Of a DNA stretch of 64,000 nucleotides, positions 1 to 12,009 are shown piece by piece. Within the stretch, counting starts at the first letter, position 1. The number at the start of each line of letters is the position of its first letter. The stretch is from Mammaliicoccus sp. Marseille-Q6498 (lineage in GTDB: Bacteria; Bacillota; Bacilli; Staphylococcales; Staphylococcaceae), in the NCBI RefSeq assembly GCF_946151045.1, contig NZ_OX267714.1:124001-188000 (forward strand), written 5' to 3'. The notes below the pieces were generated by a model that was given only the letters and a program-made list of their open reading frames with translations, was not told the origin of the DNA and made no database searches. The position numbers were made by a program, and so were the translations under genes.

Positions 1-768
1 AGCTAATTTTGGATCGTCTTTAGGTGCATCAACTTGTAATGGCATATTTTCTTCTGCAAATAGTCCTAGTAATTTATCACTTTGGGAATTCAATAAGTCA
101 TCTTTATTTTCAACAACGTCATATCCGTCTTTAGCAAATTTATTTTTTAAATTGCCATTTTCAGAACCAAAATATTTTTCGCCGCCACCGAGAAGGACGT
201 CTACAGAGTGTTGACCGTTAATCATTTGACTATAGAACTGTTGAGCTATTTCGTCTTTTTTGTCTCTGTCATCAACATGAGAAGCGTAAGAAGCTGGTGT
301 TGCGTCTGTTAATTCTGAAGTTGCAACAAGTCCAGTTGATTTGCCATTTTCTTTAGCTTGCTCTAATACTGATTTTAGTTTCTGTTTGTTATTGTCGACA
401 CTAATTGCGCCATTAAATGTTTTTTGACCAGTACTAAAGGCTGTTGCCGCTGCTGCTGAGTCTGTTACATTTTCTTTAGAATCTTTAGGGTCAGTTTTTT
501 GTTGACCTTTTAAGTATTGATCGAAAGCTGTTTCTTCGATTTCTTTTGTATCAGGATTATCTGCAAAATGTCTATAAGCCGAATTGTAAGCAGGGCCCAT
601 GCCATCACCAACCATAAAAATAACGTTTTTAGGATTAGTTGTATTCCCGGTTACCGATACATCTGGTTCAGAACTTTGTGTTCCTGAAGCAAAAGCTGTT
701 CCGACTACAGTTGATGAAAATAAAACACCTGCAGCTATTGATGTGCTAAATTTTTTGTGAAAACTCAT
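1..768 (-). CDS. phoB: Alkaline phosphatase, partial (3' end lies outside the window)
   Basis: The minus-strand frame runs from ATG at 766-768 to the window edge, giving 256 codons with no stop. Residues 1-26 form a Sec signal peptide: basic start, hydrophobic core, then VGTAFA before SGTQ. The metal-binding Asp is in MVGDGMG (residue 55), and the nucleophile is Ser104 in the family motif DSA, followed by an Ala-rich run. These features identify the secreted, Zn/Mg-dependent phosphomonoesterase of the alkaline phosphatase family, which frees phosphate from organic esters outside the cell. A good ribosome site (AGGGGG) precedes the ATG. Two Pho-box half sites upstream suggest PhoPR control, which fits the pst operon further along the window. 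The C-terminal half cannot be judged. Confidence 0.93.
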   Translation of the reverse strand, partial: MSFHKKFSTSIAAGVLFSSTVVGTAFASGTQSSEPDVSVTGNTTNPKNVIFMVGDGMGPAYNSAYRHFADNPDTKEIEETAFDQYLKGQQKTDPKDSKENVTDSAAAATAFSTGQKTFNGAISVDNNKQKLKSVLEQAKENGKSTGLVATSELTDATPASYASHVDDRDKKDEIAQQFYSQMINGQHSVDVLLGGGEKYFGSENGNLKNKFAKDGYDVVENKDDLLNSQSDKLLGLFAEENMPLQVDAPKDDPKLA

Positions 769-844
769 AAATTCAAAATCCCCCTAATATGTATTTGTTA
801 CATATTAAACTTATCAAATGAAGATTAAATCATTATTTTTGTTT

Positions 845-861
845 TGTAATTTATTTGTAAA
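845..861 (-). promoter_or_regulatory. Putative PhoP box upstream of the alkaline phosphatase gene
   Basis: Read on the minus strand, TTTACA (861-856) is followed exactly 11 bp later by ATTACA (850-845). Weaker TTA-type hexamers lie at the same spacing further upstream (872-867 and 883-878). Direct repeats of TTTACA-like hexamers every 11 bp are the known PhoP target in Bacillus. The site lies about 80 bp before the phosphatase start. It resembles the stronger box before pstS. Assignment is by pattern only. Confidence 0.55.
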
Positions 862-992
862 TGAAATAAATATTGATAATTAAATAATAATGCGGATGGG
901 GTTGATATTTTGAGTGGGGCATTTCTTTATTGTTCACAAAAACATCATTTAGAATTACAATATAAATATGAATAATGAAGGTGTGATAAAAA

Positions 993-1490
993 ATGATATT
1001 TAAGAAGAAACAAAGTCTTTCGTCTATTTTAATATCTATTTTATTATTTTTAATTGCTTTGATTCCGCTTGTTATAAGCAATATATATTTAATTATTATT
1101 TCACTTGTATTAGTATTGCTCATTATTGTGAACATACTATTTGAAAGATACGTCATTAAAGAACATTTTTTAACGATAAGAAGAGGTTTCTTTAAATCTC
1201 AATATAACATTTTTGATATTGTACAGCTGAATATGGCGAAGTCTATAGAAGGAAATAGCATATTAGAAATCGTGTTAAAAGATGGAACAATAGAAAAAGT
1301 AAGCCCAATAGAAGAAAGAGAGTTTATCATTGCACTCATGCGTATAAACCCAAGAATAAAATTAAATAATAGCAACAGATTAAGAGAATTTGAGAAAGTT
1401 GTTAAAATCTTAAAAACTCAAGAAAACTTAAATAATATACAAAATAAAGTGCATAAGATTGCACCTTGTAATAAGGTTTGGTACATTTAA
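993..1490 (+). CDS. Membrane protein with bacterial PH-like domain (YyaB-like)
   Basis: 165 residues. Two close hydrophobic segments (about 11-30 and 32-50) form a membrane hairpin. They are followed by a soluble region of beta-strand character (FLTIRRGFFKSQYNIFDIVQLNMAKS, with LKDGTIEKVSPIEEREFI). This layout, two transmembrane helices then 'lTIRrG' and 'V.P.e..efi', matches the small YyaB-like bacterial PH domain proteins of unknown function. The C-terminal 40 residues are basic and probably disordered. It stands alone, divergent from the phosphatase gene and 35 bp before phoH. The ATG is preceded by a modest GAAGGTGTGA ribosome site. Function is unknown; the family call is moderate. Confidence 0.6.
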   Translation: MIFKKKQSLSSILISILLFLIALIPLVISNIYLIIISLVLVLLIIVNILFERYVIKEHFLTIRRGFFKSQYNIFDIVQLNMAKSIEGNSILEIVLKDGTIEKVSPIEEREFIIALMRINPRIKLNNSNRLREFEKVVKILKTQENLNNIQNKVHKIAPCNKVWYI

Positions 1491-1525
1491 AGTGTTAACA
1501 ATTCAACTTATAAAGGAGATATTTA

Positions 1526-2473
1526 ATGCCTACACTAATTCAAATCGAGAATATGGATCAAGCTCAAGCATTACTAGGTAATGGGGATGAGCACATAAAA
1601 TATATTGAAGAAGAGCTCGAGGTGGATATCTTAACACGAGGACAAGAAATAAGTGTTCGTGGTAAACGTTTAGAAAATGTTGAAAAGGCTGAAGCTGTTT
1701 TACTGAATTTACTAAAAGTCATTGAAAGTGGCGCAAGTATAACGATTAATGATGTTCAAGCAGCAGTAAAAATGGCTGAAAAAGGTACAATCGATCAATT
1801 AATCAATTTATATGATGAAGAAATCACTAAAGATAGCAATGGAAAAATTATAAGAGCTAAAACAATGGGTCAAAGAGTTTATATTAATAATATAAAGAAA
1901 AATGACTTAGTATTTGGAATTGGTCCTGCAGGTACGGGTAAGACGTTTTTAGCTGTTGTAATGGCTGCAAGAGCATTACGTTTAGGACAAGTGAAAAGAA
2001 TCGTTTTAACAAGACCAGCTGTTGAAGCAGGAGAATCATTAGGATTTTTACCTGGGGACTTAAAGGAAAAAGTAGATCCTTATTTAAGACCATTGTACGA
2101 TGGTCTACATACTGTATTAGGCACAGAGCAAACAGCACGTCTAATTGAAAGAGGAACGATAGAAATAGCACCATTGGCTTATATGAGAGGTAGAACGCTA
2201 GATGATGCTTTCGTTATTCTTGATGAAGCTCAAAATACAACACATCCACAAATGAAAATGTTCTTAACAAGACTTGGTTTTGGTTCTAAGATGGTCGTAA
2301 CTGGCGATAGAACACAAATAGATTTACCTAGAGGCGTTAAGAGTGGCTTAATTGAAGCTGATCAAAGGTTAAGTGGTGTGAAAGGGATCGCAATTTCATA
2401 TTTAGAACAAACAGATGTAGTGAGACACCCATTAGTTGGGAAAATAATCAATGCATACGAAGAGGAGAAATAA
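1526..2473 (+). CDS. phoH: PhoH-like P-loop ATPase (PhoL)
   Basis: 315 residues, the normal size. An N-terminal KH-like region (about 1-100) precedes the ATPase domain. Walker A is GPAGTGKT (133-140) and Walker B is ILDEAQ (231-236), followed by the VTGD motif. The family is linked to RNA metabolism and 16S rRNA maturation together with YbeY, and the ybeY gene follows here with its start 2 nt past this stop. Strong ribosome site AAAGGAGAT before the ATG. First gene of a compact run phoH-ybeY-dgkA-cdd-era-recO. The precise biochemical role is not settled in the literature. Confidence 0.95.
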   Translation: MPTLIQIENMDQAQALLGNGDEHIKYIEEELEVDILTRGQEISVRGKRLENVEKAEAVLLNLLKVIESGASITINDVQAAVKMAEKGTIDQLINLYDEEITKDSNGKIIRAKTMGQRVYINNIKKNDLVFGIGPAGTGKTFLAVVMAARALRLGQVKRIVLTRPAVEAGESLGFLPGDLKEKVDPYLRPLYDGLHTVLGTEQTARLIERGTIEIAPLAYMRGRTLDDAFVILDEAQNTTHPQMKMFLTRLGFGSKMVVTGDRTQIDLPRGVKSGLIEADQRLSGVKGIAISYLEQTDVVRHPLVGKIINAYEEEK

Positions 2474-2474
2474 T

Positions 2475-2936
2475 ATGCTAACAATGGATTTTATTGATGA
2501 ACAACAAGTTATAGATGATGATACTAAAAATCAAATCGAATCACTTTTAAGATTTGCTGCTAAAAAGGAAAGCATTACTGAAGAAGCAGAACTTTCAATT
2601 TCATTTGTCGATGAGGAAGAGATTCAAGCAATTAATCGTGATTATAGAGACAAAGACAAAGTAACCGATGTTATATCATTTTCACTTGAAGAAGATGAGC
2701 CTGAAATAGAGGGATTAGATATACCCAGAGTGTTAGGTGACATTATTATTTGTTTAGAAGTCGCTAAAGAGCAAGCTGCATCTTATAATCATAGTTTAAG
2801 TAGAGAACTTGGATTTTTAGCATTACATGGCTTTTTACATCTTCTTGGTTATGACCATATGACGCCTGAAGATGAAAAAGAAATGTTTTCTCGACAAGAT
2901 GAAATTTTAAATGAATTTGGTCTAACGCGTGAATAG
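2475..2936 (+). CDS. ybeY: Endoribonuclease YbeY (rRNA maturation factor)
   Basis: 153 residues from the ATG at 2475, chosen because AGAGGAG lies just before it. An in-frame ATG at 2451 would extend into phoH and is unlikely. The zinc-binding signature H-x3-H-x5-H is present as [11 protein letters not shown] (H118, H122, H128). YbeY is a single-strand endoribonuclease involved in 16S rRNA 3'-end processing and ribosome quality control. Its pairing with phoH upstream and era downstream (also ribosome assembly) is the usual Gram-positive arrangement. The 3' end overlaps the dgkA start by 8 bp. Confidence 0.96.
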   Translation: MLTMDFIDEQQVIDDDTKNQIESLLRFAAKKESITEEAELSISFVDEEEIQAINRDYRDKDKVTDVISFSLEEDEPEIEGLDIPRVLGDIIICLEVAKEQAASYNHSLSRELGFLALHGFLHLLGYDHMTPEDEKEMFSRQDEILNEFGLTRE

Positions 2937-3285
2937 ATTTTTGAATAGATTCAAATTTCCTATAGCAGGATTCTTTACGATTATAAAGAAAGATCGTAAT
3001 TTTTTATTACATTTAATATTTGCTTTAGTTGTTATGATTATAAGTTTCATATTAAATTTAAACCTTAATGAGTGGTTGTGGATTATTTTAGCTATTTTTA
3101 CTGTTTTAATTACTGAAATATTAAACACATCAATAGAATATGTTGTAGATATGTATACAGATGAATTTCATATACTCGGGAAACATGCTAAAGATACAGC
3201 CGCATTAGCTGTTTTATTTTCATCCATCATGGCTGCAATTATAGGGTTAATCATATTTTTACCAAAAATAATAAATATATTTTAA
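2929..3285 (+). CDS. dgkA: Undecaprenol / diacylglycerol kinase family protein
   Basis: 118 residues starting at GTG 2929, inside the last codons of ybeY. Three transmembrane segments (about 28-45, 50-67, 92-114) surround the family signature E-x-x-N-T-x-I-E, seen as EILNTSIE (63-70). In Gram-positive bacteria this small integral kinase mainly phosphorylates undecaprenol to feed cell-wall lipid carrier pools. No clear ribosome site is visible, so translation is probably coupled to ybeY. Length and motif fit the family fully. Confidence 0.92.
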   Translation: MNRFLNRFKFPIAGFFTIIKKDRNFLLHLIFALVVMIISFILNLNLNEWLWIILAIFTVLITEILNTSIEYVVDMYTDEFHILGKHAKDTAALAVLFSSIMAAIIGLIIFLPKIINIF

Positions 3286-3297
3286 GGGGAAGGTATT

Positions 3298-3702
3298 ATG
3301 GAATTTAAACAAGAATGGTACGAAGGTGCTAGAGAAGCACAGAAGAGAGCATATACACCATATTCTAAATTCAATGTTGGGGCGTATTTAATCACGAAAG
3401 ATGATAAAACGTATTACGGGGCAAACATTGAAAATGCAGCTTATCCATCAACAATTTGCGCGGAACGTTCAGCACTTGTAGCAGCAATGTCAGATGGCTA
3501 TAGACCTGGAGACTTTAAATGTATTACAATAACTGTTGATGCTGATAAACCATCATCACCATGTGGTACGTGTAGACAAGTTTTAAAAGAATTATGTGAT
3601 GATGATATGCCAGTATATTTAACAAATCAAACAGACGAAAGAATTGAAACTACTGTTAATGAATTATTACCATTAGGTTTCTCAGGAAAGGATCTAGAAT
3701 AA
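3298..3702 (+). CDS. cdd: Cytidine deaminase
   Basis: 134 residues, the usual size of the tetrameric zinc enzyme. It deaminates cytidine and deoxycytidine to uridine and deoxyuridine in pyrimidine salvage. Zinc ligands and catalytic Glu are visible as C54-A-E56 (CAERSA) and P-C89-x2-C92 (PCGTCRQ). The substrate-binding FNVGAY region (25-30) is intact. Ribosome site AAGGGGAAGG precedes the ATG. The stop is immediately followed by the era ATG with no gap, so the two are probably translationally coupled. Confidence 0.97.
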   Translation: MEFKQEWYEGAREAQKRAYTPYSKFNVGAYLITKDDKTYYGANIENAAYPSTICAERSALVAAMSDGYRPGDFKCITITVDADKPSSPCGTCRQVLKELCDDDMPVYLTNQTDERIETTVNELLPLGFSGKDLE

Positions 3703-4599
3703 ATGAATGAATTTAAATCAGGGTTTATATCAATAATAGGTAGACCTAATGTTGGTAAATCAACTTTTATGAATAAAGTTATCGGACATAAAGTTGCAAT
3801 CATGTCAGATAAAGCACAAACAACGAGAAATAAAGTTCAAGGTGTATTAACGACAGATGACTCACAAATGATCTTTATTGACACACCAGGTATCCATAAG
3901 CCTAAACATGCGTTAGGTGATTACATGATGAAAATCGCAACAAACACTTTAAAAGAAGTCGATTTAATTATGTTTATGGTTAATGTGGATGAAAGTATTG
4001 GTAAAGGTGATGAATATATCATTGAATTACTTAAACAAACGAAGACACCAGTTTTTTTAGTTTTAAATAAAATTGACTTAATTCATCCAGACCAATTGTT
4101 AGTAGAAATTGAAAAATATCAAAAAACAATGGAATTCGCTGAAATCGTACCAATTTCAGCATTAGAAGGTTTAAATATTGAAACGTTATTAGAACAATTC
4201 AAGAAATATTTAGACGAAGGACCAATGTATTATCCGAAAGATCAAATATCAGATCATCCAGAACAATTCGTAGTTGCTGAACTGATTAGAGAAAAAGCAT
4301 TACACTTAACAAATCAAGAAATTCCTCATGCTATCGGTGTAAGTGTCGATAAAATGACGAAAGCTGAAAATGAAAAAGTTCATGTCGAAGCAACTATTTA
4401 CGTTGAGCGTGATTCACAAAAAGGTATCGTCATTGGTAAAGGCGGTAAAATGCTGAAACAAATTGGACAACGTGCCCGTCGTGACATAGAAATGTTACTC
4501 GGTTCAAAAGTATATTTAGATTTATGGGTTAAAGTACAAAAAGATTGGCGTAATAAACCTAATTTCATTAAGCAAATGGGTTATCGAGAAGATGAGTAA
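3703..4599 (+). CDS. era: GTPase Era
   Basis: 298 residues. The N-terminal GTPase domain has G1 GRPNVGKS (13-20), G3 DTPGIH and G4 NKID. The C-terminal KH domain (from about 200) carries [13 protein letters not shown]. Era binds the 3' end of 16S rRNA and acts in 30S assembly and cell-cycle coupling. It starts on the base after the cdd stop. Its neighbours ybeY and phoH also act in ribosome maturation, and recO follows after 25 bp, the normal order in this family. Confidence 0.98.
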   Translation: MNEFKSGFISIIGRPNVGKSTFMNKVIGHKVAIMSDKAQTTRNKVQGVLTTDDSQMIFIDTPGIHKPKHALGDYMMKIATNTLKEVDLIMFMVNVDESIGKGDEYIIELLKQTKTPVFLVLNKIDLIHPDQLLVEIEKYQKTMEFAEIVPISALEGLNIETLLEQFKKYLDEGPMYYPKDQISDHPEQFVVAELIREKALHLTNQEIPHAIGVSVDKMTKAENEKVHVEATIYVERDSQKGIVIGKGGKMLKQIGQRARRDIEMLLGSKVYLDLWVKVQKDWRNKPNFIKQMGYREDE

Positions 4600-4624
4600 T
4601 AAATAGATTGGAGGCGATGATGAA

Positions 4625-5377
4625 ATGCTCTATAAACAAGAAGGTTTTGTCATTCGCTCTGTAGATTATGGTGAAAATAATAAAATTATTACAATTTTAA
4701 ACGAACATGGACATAAAGTTCCATTAATGGCACGAGGTGCTAAAAAAACAAGTCATCCTTTACAAGGGGCAACACAACCTTTTGTACATGGCTTGTTTAT
4801 TTTTTCAAAATTTAAAGGTATGGGGACATTATCGTCAGCTGATATTATAAATAGTCATAGAATGATGCAAAGCGATATTTTCAAAAGTGCATACGGCGCA
4901 TATTGCATTGAAATAGTAGATAAAGCAATTGAAGAAGAAGAACATGATGCATTTTTTTATGATTTATTATTAGGTGTATTTCAAGCTGTAGAAAAAGGTG
5001 TCGATGCAGATACAATGAGTATGATTGTCGCATTGAAATGTATGCCGAAATATGGATATGAGCCAAGATTTAATGCATGTGTCATTACAGGTGATATGGA
5101 TCAAAAACAATTGAATGCGTATAGCTTTAAATATAATGGTCCACTTAGCAATCAAGCACTTTCTAACGATGAACATGCCTTTAGAATATCAAACAGAGCA
5201 TTATACTTTATGAATTTAATGTATCAATTACCTATACAACATTTAAATAGTTTTAAAATAAACGATCAAACTAAAAAAGAAATACAAAATTTGATTGATA
5301 ACATGTACGACGAATATGTTGGGGTAGTATTTAGAACTAAAAAATTGATTAAACAACTTGAAAATTTAAAAATATAA
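4625..5377 (+). CDS. recO: DNA repair protein RecO
   Basis: 250 residues. The OB-fold N-terminus begins MLYKQEGFVIRSVDYGENNKI with the family-typical 'G.V.R..dYgE.d.ii' pattern and a following ARGAKK motif. The C-terminal part is helical. RecO works with RecF and RecR to load RecA onto SSB-covered single-stranded DNA. Ribosome site GGAGGCGATG precedes the ATG. Last gene of the phoH run; a strong bidirectional terminator follows directly and separates it from the convergent glyS. Confidence 0.95.
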   Translation: MLYKQEGFVIRSVDYGENNKIITILNEHGHKVPLMARGAKKTSHPLQGATQPFVHGLFIFSKFKGMGTLSSADIINSHRMMQSDIFKSAYGAYCIEIVDKAIEEEEHDAFFYDLLLGVFQAVEKGVDADTMSMIVALKCMPKYGYEPRFNACVITGDMDQKQLNAYSFKYNGPLSNQALSNDEHAFRISNRALYFMNLMYQLPIQHLNSFKINDQTKKEIQNLIDNMYDEYVGVVFRTKKLIKQLENLKI

Positions 5378-5380
5378 AAA

Positions 5381-5425
5381 AGCAGTGAAGCCATCTAAAT
5401 GCTAGATGGCTTCACTGCTTTTATT
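5381..5425. terminator. Bidirectional terminator between recO and glyS
   Basis: A perfect 17-bp inverted repeat (5381-5397 with 5403-5419) with a 5-nt loop, A-run on the left and T-run on the right. It can end transcription from both convergent genes. Confidence 0.93.
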
Positions 5426-5428
5426 TAA

Positions 5429-6817
5429 TTAGAATCTAACTTTTTCTGCTAAGAATGCTTCAACTTCGTCTATTGGCATACGTACTTGCTCCATAGAGTC
5501 ACGGTCACGTACTGTAACTTGATTGTCTTCTAATGAATCAAAGTCAAATGTAATACAGTATGGTGTACCAATTTCGTCTTGTCTACGGTAACGTTTACCG
5601 ATTGATTGTGATTCGTCGAAATCAATTGCGAATTTTTCGCTTAATTTTTCATATACTTTAATAGCGTCTGGTGATAGTTTTTTACTTAAAGGTAAAATCG
5701 CTGCTTTATAAGGTGCTAGAGCAGGGTGGAAACGTAATACTGTACGTTGATCTTTTTCACCTTCATTTTCTTCTTCGTATGCATCACATAAGAAAGCTAA
5801 CGTAACACGGTCAGCACCTAATGATGGTTCGATACAATATGGAATGAATTTTTCATTTGTTTCTTGATCATGATATTTGAAGTCTTCACCACTGAATTCA
5901 CTATGTTGTTTTAAGTCGAAGTCAGTTCTTGATGCGATACCCCATAATTCTCCCCAACCAAATGGGAATTTATATTCAATATCAGTTGTAGCATTTGAAT
6001 AATGACTTAGTTCATCTTCGTCATGGTCACGTAATTTAGTATTTTCTTCTTTAATACCTAAATCTTTTAACCATTTAGCAGCATATTCTTTCCAGAAATT
6101 TTGCCATTCGATTTCAGTTCCTGGTTTACAGAAGAATTCAAGTTCCATTTGTTCGAATTCTCTAGTTCTGAATATGAAGTTACCTGGTGTAATTTCATTT
6201 CTAAAAGATTTACCAACTTGTGCAATACCAAATGGTAATTTCTTACGCATAGAACGTTGAACATTTTTATAGTTCACGAAAATACCTTGAGCTGTTTCAG
6301 GGCGTAAGAAGATTTCGTTTGTTGAAGATTCAGTTACACCTTGGAAAGTTTTGAACATTAAGTTGAATTGACGAATGTCAGTCCAATTAGCTGTTCCACT
6401 TTCTGGACAAGTGATACCTTTATCATCAATTAATTGTTTCATTTCATCAAAGCTCATACCGTCAGCGATAAAGTTTTCATCGCCTTCAACGTTTTGCATG
6501 TAGTCTTCTATTAATTTATCTGCTCTATAACGGATTTTAGAATCTTTGTTATCGATCATAGGATCATTAAAGTTTGATAAATGACCTGAAGCTTCCCATG
6601 TTCTTGGATTCATTAAAATTGCAGCGTCTAATCCAACATTATAAGGTGATTGTTGAACGAATTTTTGCCACCATGCTTTTTTAATATTATTTTTTAATTC
6701 AACACCAAGTGGACCATAATCCCAAGTATTTGCTAAACCACCATAAATTTCACTACCAGGGAATACAAATCCTCTGTGTTTTGCTAACGTTACTACTTTG
6801 TCCATATCATTTGCCAT
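5429..6817 (-). CDS. glyS: Glycyl-tRNA synthetase (dimeric type)
   Basis: 462 residues, the size of the alpha2-type class II enzyme (GlyQS) that charges tRNA-Gly in one polypeptide. The N-terminus contains [20 protein letters not shown], typical of this form. Class II motif 2 is seen as [25 protein letters not shown], and the C-terminal anticodon-binding domain begins near [16 protein letters not shown]. Ribosome site AAGGAG lies 8 nt before ATG 6817. The leader carries a T-box with a GGC codon, so expression should rise when tRNA-Gly is uncharged. Confidence 0.98.
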   Translation of the reverse strand: MANDMDKVVTLAKHRGFVFPGSEIYGGLANTWDYGPLGVELKNNIKKAWWQKFVQQSPYNVGLDAAILMNPRTWEASGHLSNFNDPMIDNKDSKIRYRADKLIEDYMQNVEGDENFIADGMSFDEMKQLIDDKGITCPESGTANWTDIRQFNLMFKTFQGVTESSTNEIFLRPETAQGIFVNYKNVQRSMRKKLPFGIAQVGKSFRNEITPGNFIFRTREFEQMELEFFCKPGTEIEWQNFWKEYAAKWLKDLGIKEENTKLRDHDEDELSHYSNATTDIEYKFPFGWGELWGIASRTDFDLKQHSEFSGEDFKYHDQETNEKFIPYCIEPSLGADRVTLAFLCDAYEEENEGEKDQRTVLRFHPALAPYKAAILPLSKKLSPDAIKVYEKLSEKFAIDFDESQSIGKRYRRQDEIGTPYCITFDFDSLEDNQVTVRDRDSMEQVRMPIDEVEAFLAEKVRF

Positions 6818-6846
6818 AAATCATTTCACTCCTTATTTAAATTAAA

Positions 6847-7003
6847 AAAGTCCCAAGACATCAATAAATAATGCCTTGGGACGAGTATATAACCCGCGGT
6901 TCCACCCAAATTAGTGTAGCCACTCTCTTTATATAAAATTTTATAAGCCAGAACTTTTATGTTAAGCTTTCACCGACCTTAACTCGCTTTTATTTTCAAA
7001 GTT
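6847..7003 (-). promoter_or_regulatory. T-box leader of glyS with GGC specifier
   Basis: On the minus strand the leader contains the T-box sequence GGGTGGAACCGCGGG (about 6892-6906). It is followed by a terminator stem GTCCCAAGGCAT / ATGTCTTGGGAC with six T residues (ending near 6845). The T-box can pair in the competing antiterminator. A glycine codon GGC at 6949-6947 sits on the 3' side of the predicted stem I, where the specifier belongs. T-boxes sense uncharged tRNA; here that is tRNA-Gly. Exact stem I folding was done by eye. Confidence 0.93.
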
Positions 7004-7009
7004 AATTAA

Positions 7010-7038
7010 AATATAGCATGGTATGTGGCAGTAATCAA
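7010..7038 (-). promoter_or_regulatory. Promoter of the glyS T-box transcript
   Basis: On the minus strand TTGATT (7038-7033) and TATATT (7015-7010) are separated by exactly 17 bp. This places transcription start near 7003, at the head of the T-box leader. Confidence 0.6.
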
Positions 7039-7057
7039 GTAAAAACAAGTATTCAAA

Positions 7058-7087
7058 TTGAGTAAAATTTGCGAGTCGTGTTATAAT
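7058..7087 (+). promoter_or_regulatory. Promoter of ccpN
   Basis: TTGAGT (7058-7063), an 18-bp spacer and a consensus TATAAT (7082-7087) lie about 28 bp before the chosen start codon. The promoter is divergent from the glyS promoter. Confidence 0.55.
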
Positions 7088-7114
7088 TAATCTAACTGAA
7101 TTGTGTTCGAAGGG

Positions 7115-7750
7115 GTGAGAGCAATCGAATTAAATCAAAGACAAGAACAAATCGTACAAATTGTAAAAAACAACGGACCCATTACCGGTGAAAAAATTGC
7201 TGAACGATTGAATTTAACACGTGCAACATTACGCCCAGATTTAGCAATTTTAACAATGGCAGGTTACCTTGATGCGAGACCACGTGTTGGATACTTTTAT
7301 ACAGGTAAATCGAGTACTCAACTATTAAGTGATTCAATTAAAAAAATGACAATAAAAGAATCGATGGCTATCCCAGTAGTTATAGAGGAAAATTTATCAG
7401 TCTATGAAGCCATCTGTAAAATGTTCCTTGAAGATGTTGGTACGTTATTTGTAATTAATAAAGAAGGTTACTTAGTCGGAGTTTGTTCTAGAAAAGACTT
7501 GTTAAGAGCTGCAATAGGCGGTCAAAGTTTAAATGAAACGCCAGTTAGTATCAATATGAGTCGTATGCCTAATATTACAGTATGTTTAGAAGATGATTTA
7601 CTCATTTATGCTGCTAAGCTATTAATTGATAAACAAATAGATGCATTACCAGTAGTAAAAAAATTAAAAGGCGATAAAATGAAAGTCAAAGGTAGAATTA
7701 CTAAAACAACAATAACGAGAGCATTTGTTTCACTTATTGAAGATGAGTAG
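7115..7750 (+). CDS. ccpN: CcpN-like transcriptional regulator (HTH plus two CBS domains)
   Basis: About 211 residues from GTG 7115. The N-terminal winged helix contains [45 protein letters not shown], which is close to Bacillus CcpN. Two CBS domains follow ([20 protein letters not shown] and [22 protein letters not shown]). CcpN represses gluconeogenic genes during glycolytic growth. The neighbour yqfL, a regulator of pyruvate phosphate dikinase, fits a PEP/pyruvate control unit. The start is uncertain. GTG 7115 aligns with the Bacillus start but lies inside the GAAGGGGTGAG ribosome-site sequence, and an upstream GTG at 7103 has no ribosome site. Confidence 0.9.
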   Translation: MRAIELNQRQEQIVQIVKNNGPITGEKIAERLNLTRATLRPDLAILTMAGYLDARPRVGYFYTGKSSTQLLSDSIKKMTIKESMAIPVVIEENLSVYEAICKMFLEDVGTLFVINKEGYLVGVCSRKDLLRAAIGGQSLNETPVSINMSRMPNITVCLEDDLLIYAAKLLIDKQIDALPVVKKLKGDKMKVKGRITKTTITRAFVSLIEDE

Positions 7751-7764
7751 GAGGAATATTTCAA

Positions 7765-8580
7765 ATGGAAGAAATTAGAATAATAATAGCGTCTGATTCG
7801 GTAGGAGAGACAGCTGAACTTGTAGCTAAAGCATGTACTTCTCAATATAAAACAGAAGGCAACGCATTAGATATTGTAAGATTACCGTATATCGAAAATG
7901 AAAGTAATATTGACGAGGTCGTTTCATTAGCGTTAGAACAAAAATCAATCGTCGTCTATACATTAGTAAAGCCTGAAATGAGATCATACTTAAAAGAAAG
8001 ATTAGAAGAAAACAATATTAAAAATGTAGATATAATGGGTCCATTAATGAATATTTTAAGTAATGAGTTGAATGAATCACCTTTAAATGAACCAGGCAAT
8101 ATCCATAAACTAGATGAAGATTATTTTAAAAAAATCGAAGCAATAGAATTTGCAGTTAAATATGATGATGGAAGAGACCCAAGAGGTTTACCTAAAGCAG
8201 ATATTATTTTAATAGGTGTTTCAAGAACTTCAAAAACACCACTTTCTCAATATTTAGCGCATAAAAGATACAAAGTTATGAACGTGCCTTTAGTACCTGA
8301 AGTTGCGCCACCAGAAGGATTATTTGATATAGATCCTAAAAAATGTATCGCGCTAAAAATTAATCAAAAGAATTTAAATGCAATTAGAAGAGCGCGTTTA
8401 AAACAACTTGGTTTAAGTGATGATGCTAATTATGCTAAAGATGATCGCATTGAAGAAGAATTACAGTACTTCGAAGAAATTGTTGAAAAAATCGGATGTC
8501 CTGTATTAGATGTATCAGATAAAGCAATTGAAGAAACTGCGAATGATATCATTAAGATTATTACTCAACAAAACCGTTAA
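7765..8580 (+). CDS. yqfL: Pyruvate, phosphate dikinase regulatory protein (DUF299 kinase/phosphorylase)
   Basis: 271 residues, normal length. Members are bifunctional: they inactivate PPDK (or PEP synthase) by ADP-dependent Thr phosphorylation and reactivate it by phosphate-dependent dephosphorylation. The family P-loop-like motif is GVSRTSKT (151-158), preceded by [10 protein letters not shown], and the N-terminus [13 protein letters not shown] is diagnostic. Ribosome site GGAGGAAT. It follows ccpN by 14 bp, so both are probably one operon balancing glycolysis and gluconeogenesis. No PPDK gene lies in this window. Confidence 0.94.
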   Translation: MEEIRIIIASDSVGETAELVAKACTSQYKTEGNALDIVRLPYIENESNIDEVVSLALEQKSIVVYTLVKPEMRSYLKERLEENNIKNVDIMGPLMNILSNELNESPLNEPGNIHKLDEDYFKKIEAIEFAVKYDDGRDPRGLPKADIILIGVSRTSKTPLSQYLAHKRYKVMNVPLVPEVAPPEGLFDIDPKKCIALKINQKNLNAIRRARLKQLGLSDDANYAKDDRIEEELQYFEEIVEKIGCPVLDVSDKAIEETANDIIKIITQQNR

Positions 8581-8588
8581 AGGGTGAA

Positions 8589-11500
<2,912 letters not shown>

Positions 11501-11533
11501 TCGGTAAAACTTCATAATATTCCCAAAAAGCCT

Positions 11534-11561
11534 TTGACAATGCCTTGTTTTAATATAAAAT
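11534..11561 (+). promoter_or_regulatory. Promoter of the cytochrome c550 gene
   Basis: A consensus TTGACA (11534-11539) is followed after 16 bp by TAAAAT (11556-11561). A second TATAAT at 11561-11566 would give an over-long 21-bp spacer. It lies about 40 bp before the start codon. Confidence 0.55.
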
Positions 11562-11600
11562 ATAATTGTATGAAGGTTTAACAAAAGGGAGGTTGTATGA

Positions 11601-11957
11601 ATGAATCGTAATCCTGTTATCCCGTTTATTCTGATTTTATTACTCGGTGTAGGATTAATTTTCTTCATGTCAGCACATGGTGCTAACAAAGAGGACGAAA
11701 AAGAGGGTAATGGCGGCGCGAAGACAGAGAAAAAATTCGACGCAGCAACTTTCGCAAAAGATAATTGTACAAGTTGTCATGGACAAAATCTTGAAGGTGG
11801 AATGGGTCCTAAACTAGCTGGTAGTTCTAAAAAAGCAGAGGATATGAAAAAAATCATCCGTGATGGTAAAGGTTCAATGCCTGCACATGACCAAGCAACT
11901 ATTTCAGATAAAGATTTAGATACACTTGTCAAATATTTGAAAGACGGAGCTAAATAA
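11601..11957 (+). CDS. cccA: Membrane-anchored cytochrome c550
   Basis: 118 residues. One N-terminal transmembrane anchor (about 6-24, IPFILILLLGVGLIFFM) is followed by a charged linker. A class I cytochrome c domain then carries heme site CTSCH (C56, C59, H60) and distal Met93 in GSMPAH. The heme domain should face outside. Bacillus cccA also lies just after sigA and has the same anchored form, supporting the name. It transfers electrons in the aerobic respiratory chain. It has its own promoter and terminator, so it is monocistronic. Confidence 0.9.
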   Translation: MNRNPVIPFILILLLGVGLIFFMSAHGANKEDEKEGNGGAKTEKKFDAATFAKDNCTSCHGQNLEGGMGPKLAGSSKKAEDMKKIIRDGKGSMPAHDQATISDKDLDTLVKYLKDGAK

Positions 11958-11960
11958 TAC

Positions 11961-11996
11961 AAAAAATCTTTTGCCTATTTGGCAAAAGATTTTTTT
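11961..11996 (+). terminator. Terminator after cccA
   Basis: A 14-15-bp stem (AATCTTTTGCC with GGCAAAAGATT, plus flanking A/T pairs), a 5-nt loop and seven T residues. The trmK ribosome site follows at once. Confidence 0.9.
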
Positions 11997-12009
11997 ATGA
12001 AAGGAATAT

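Noticed and set aside
851-1156. 101-codon minus-strand frame overlapping the phosphatase promoter and the PH-domain gene
   Set aside because: It runs antisense through the well-supported PH-domain gene, starts in its hydrophobic region and contains no family features.
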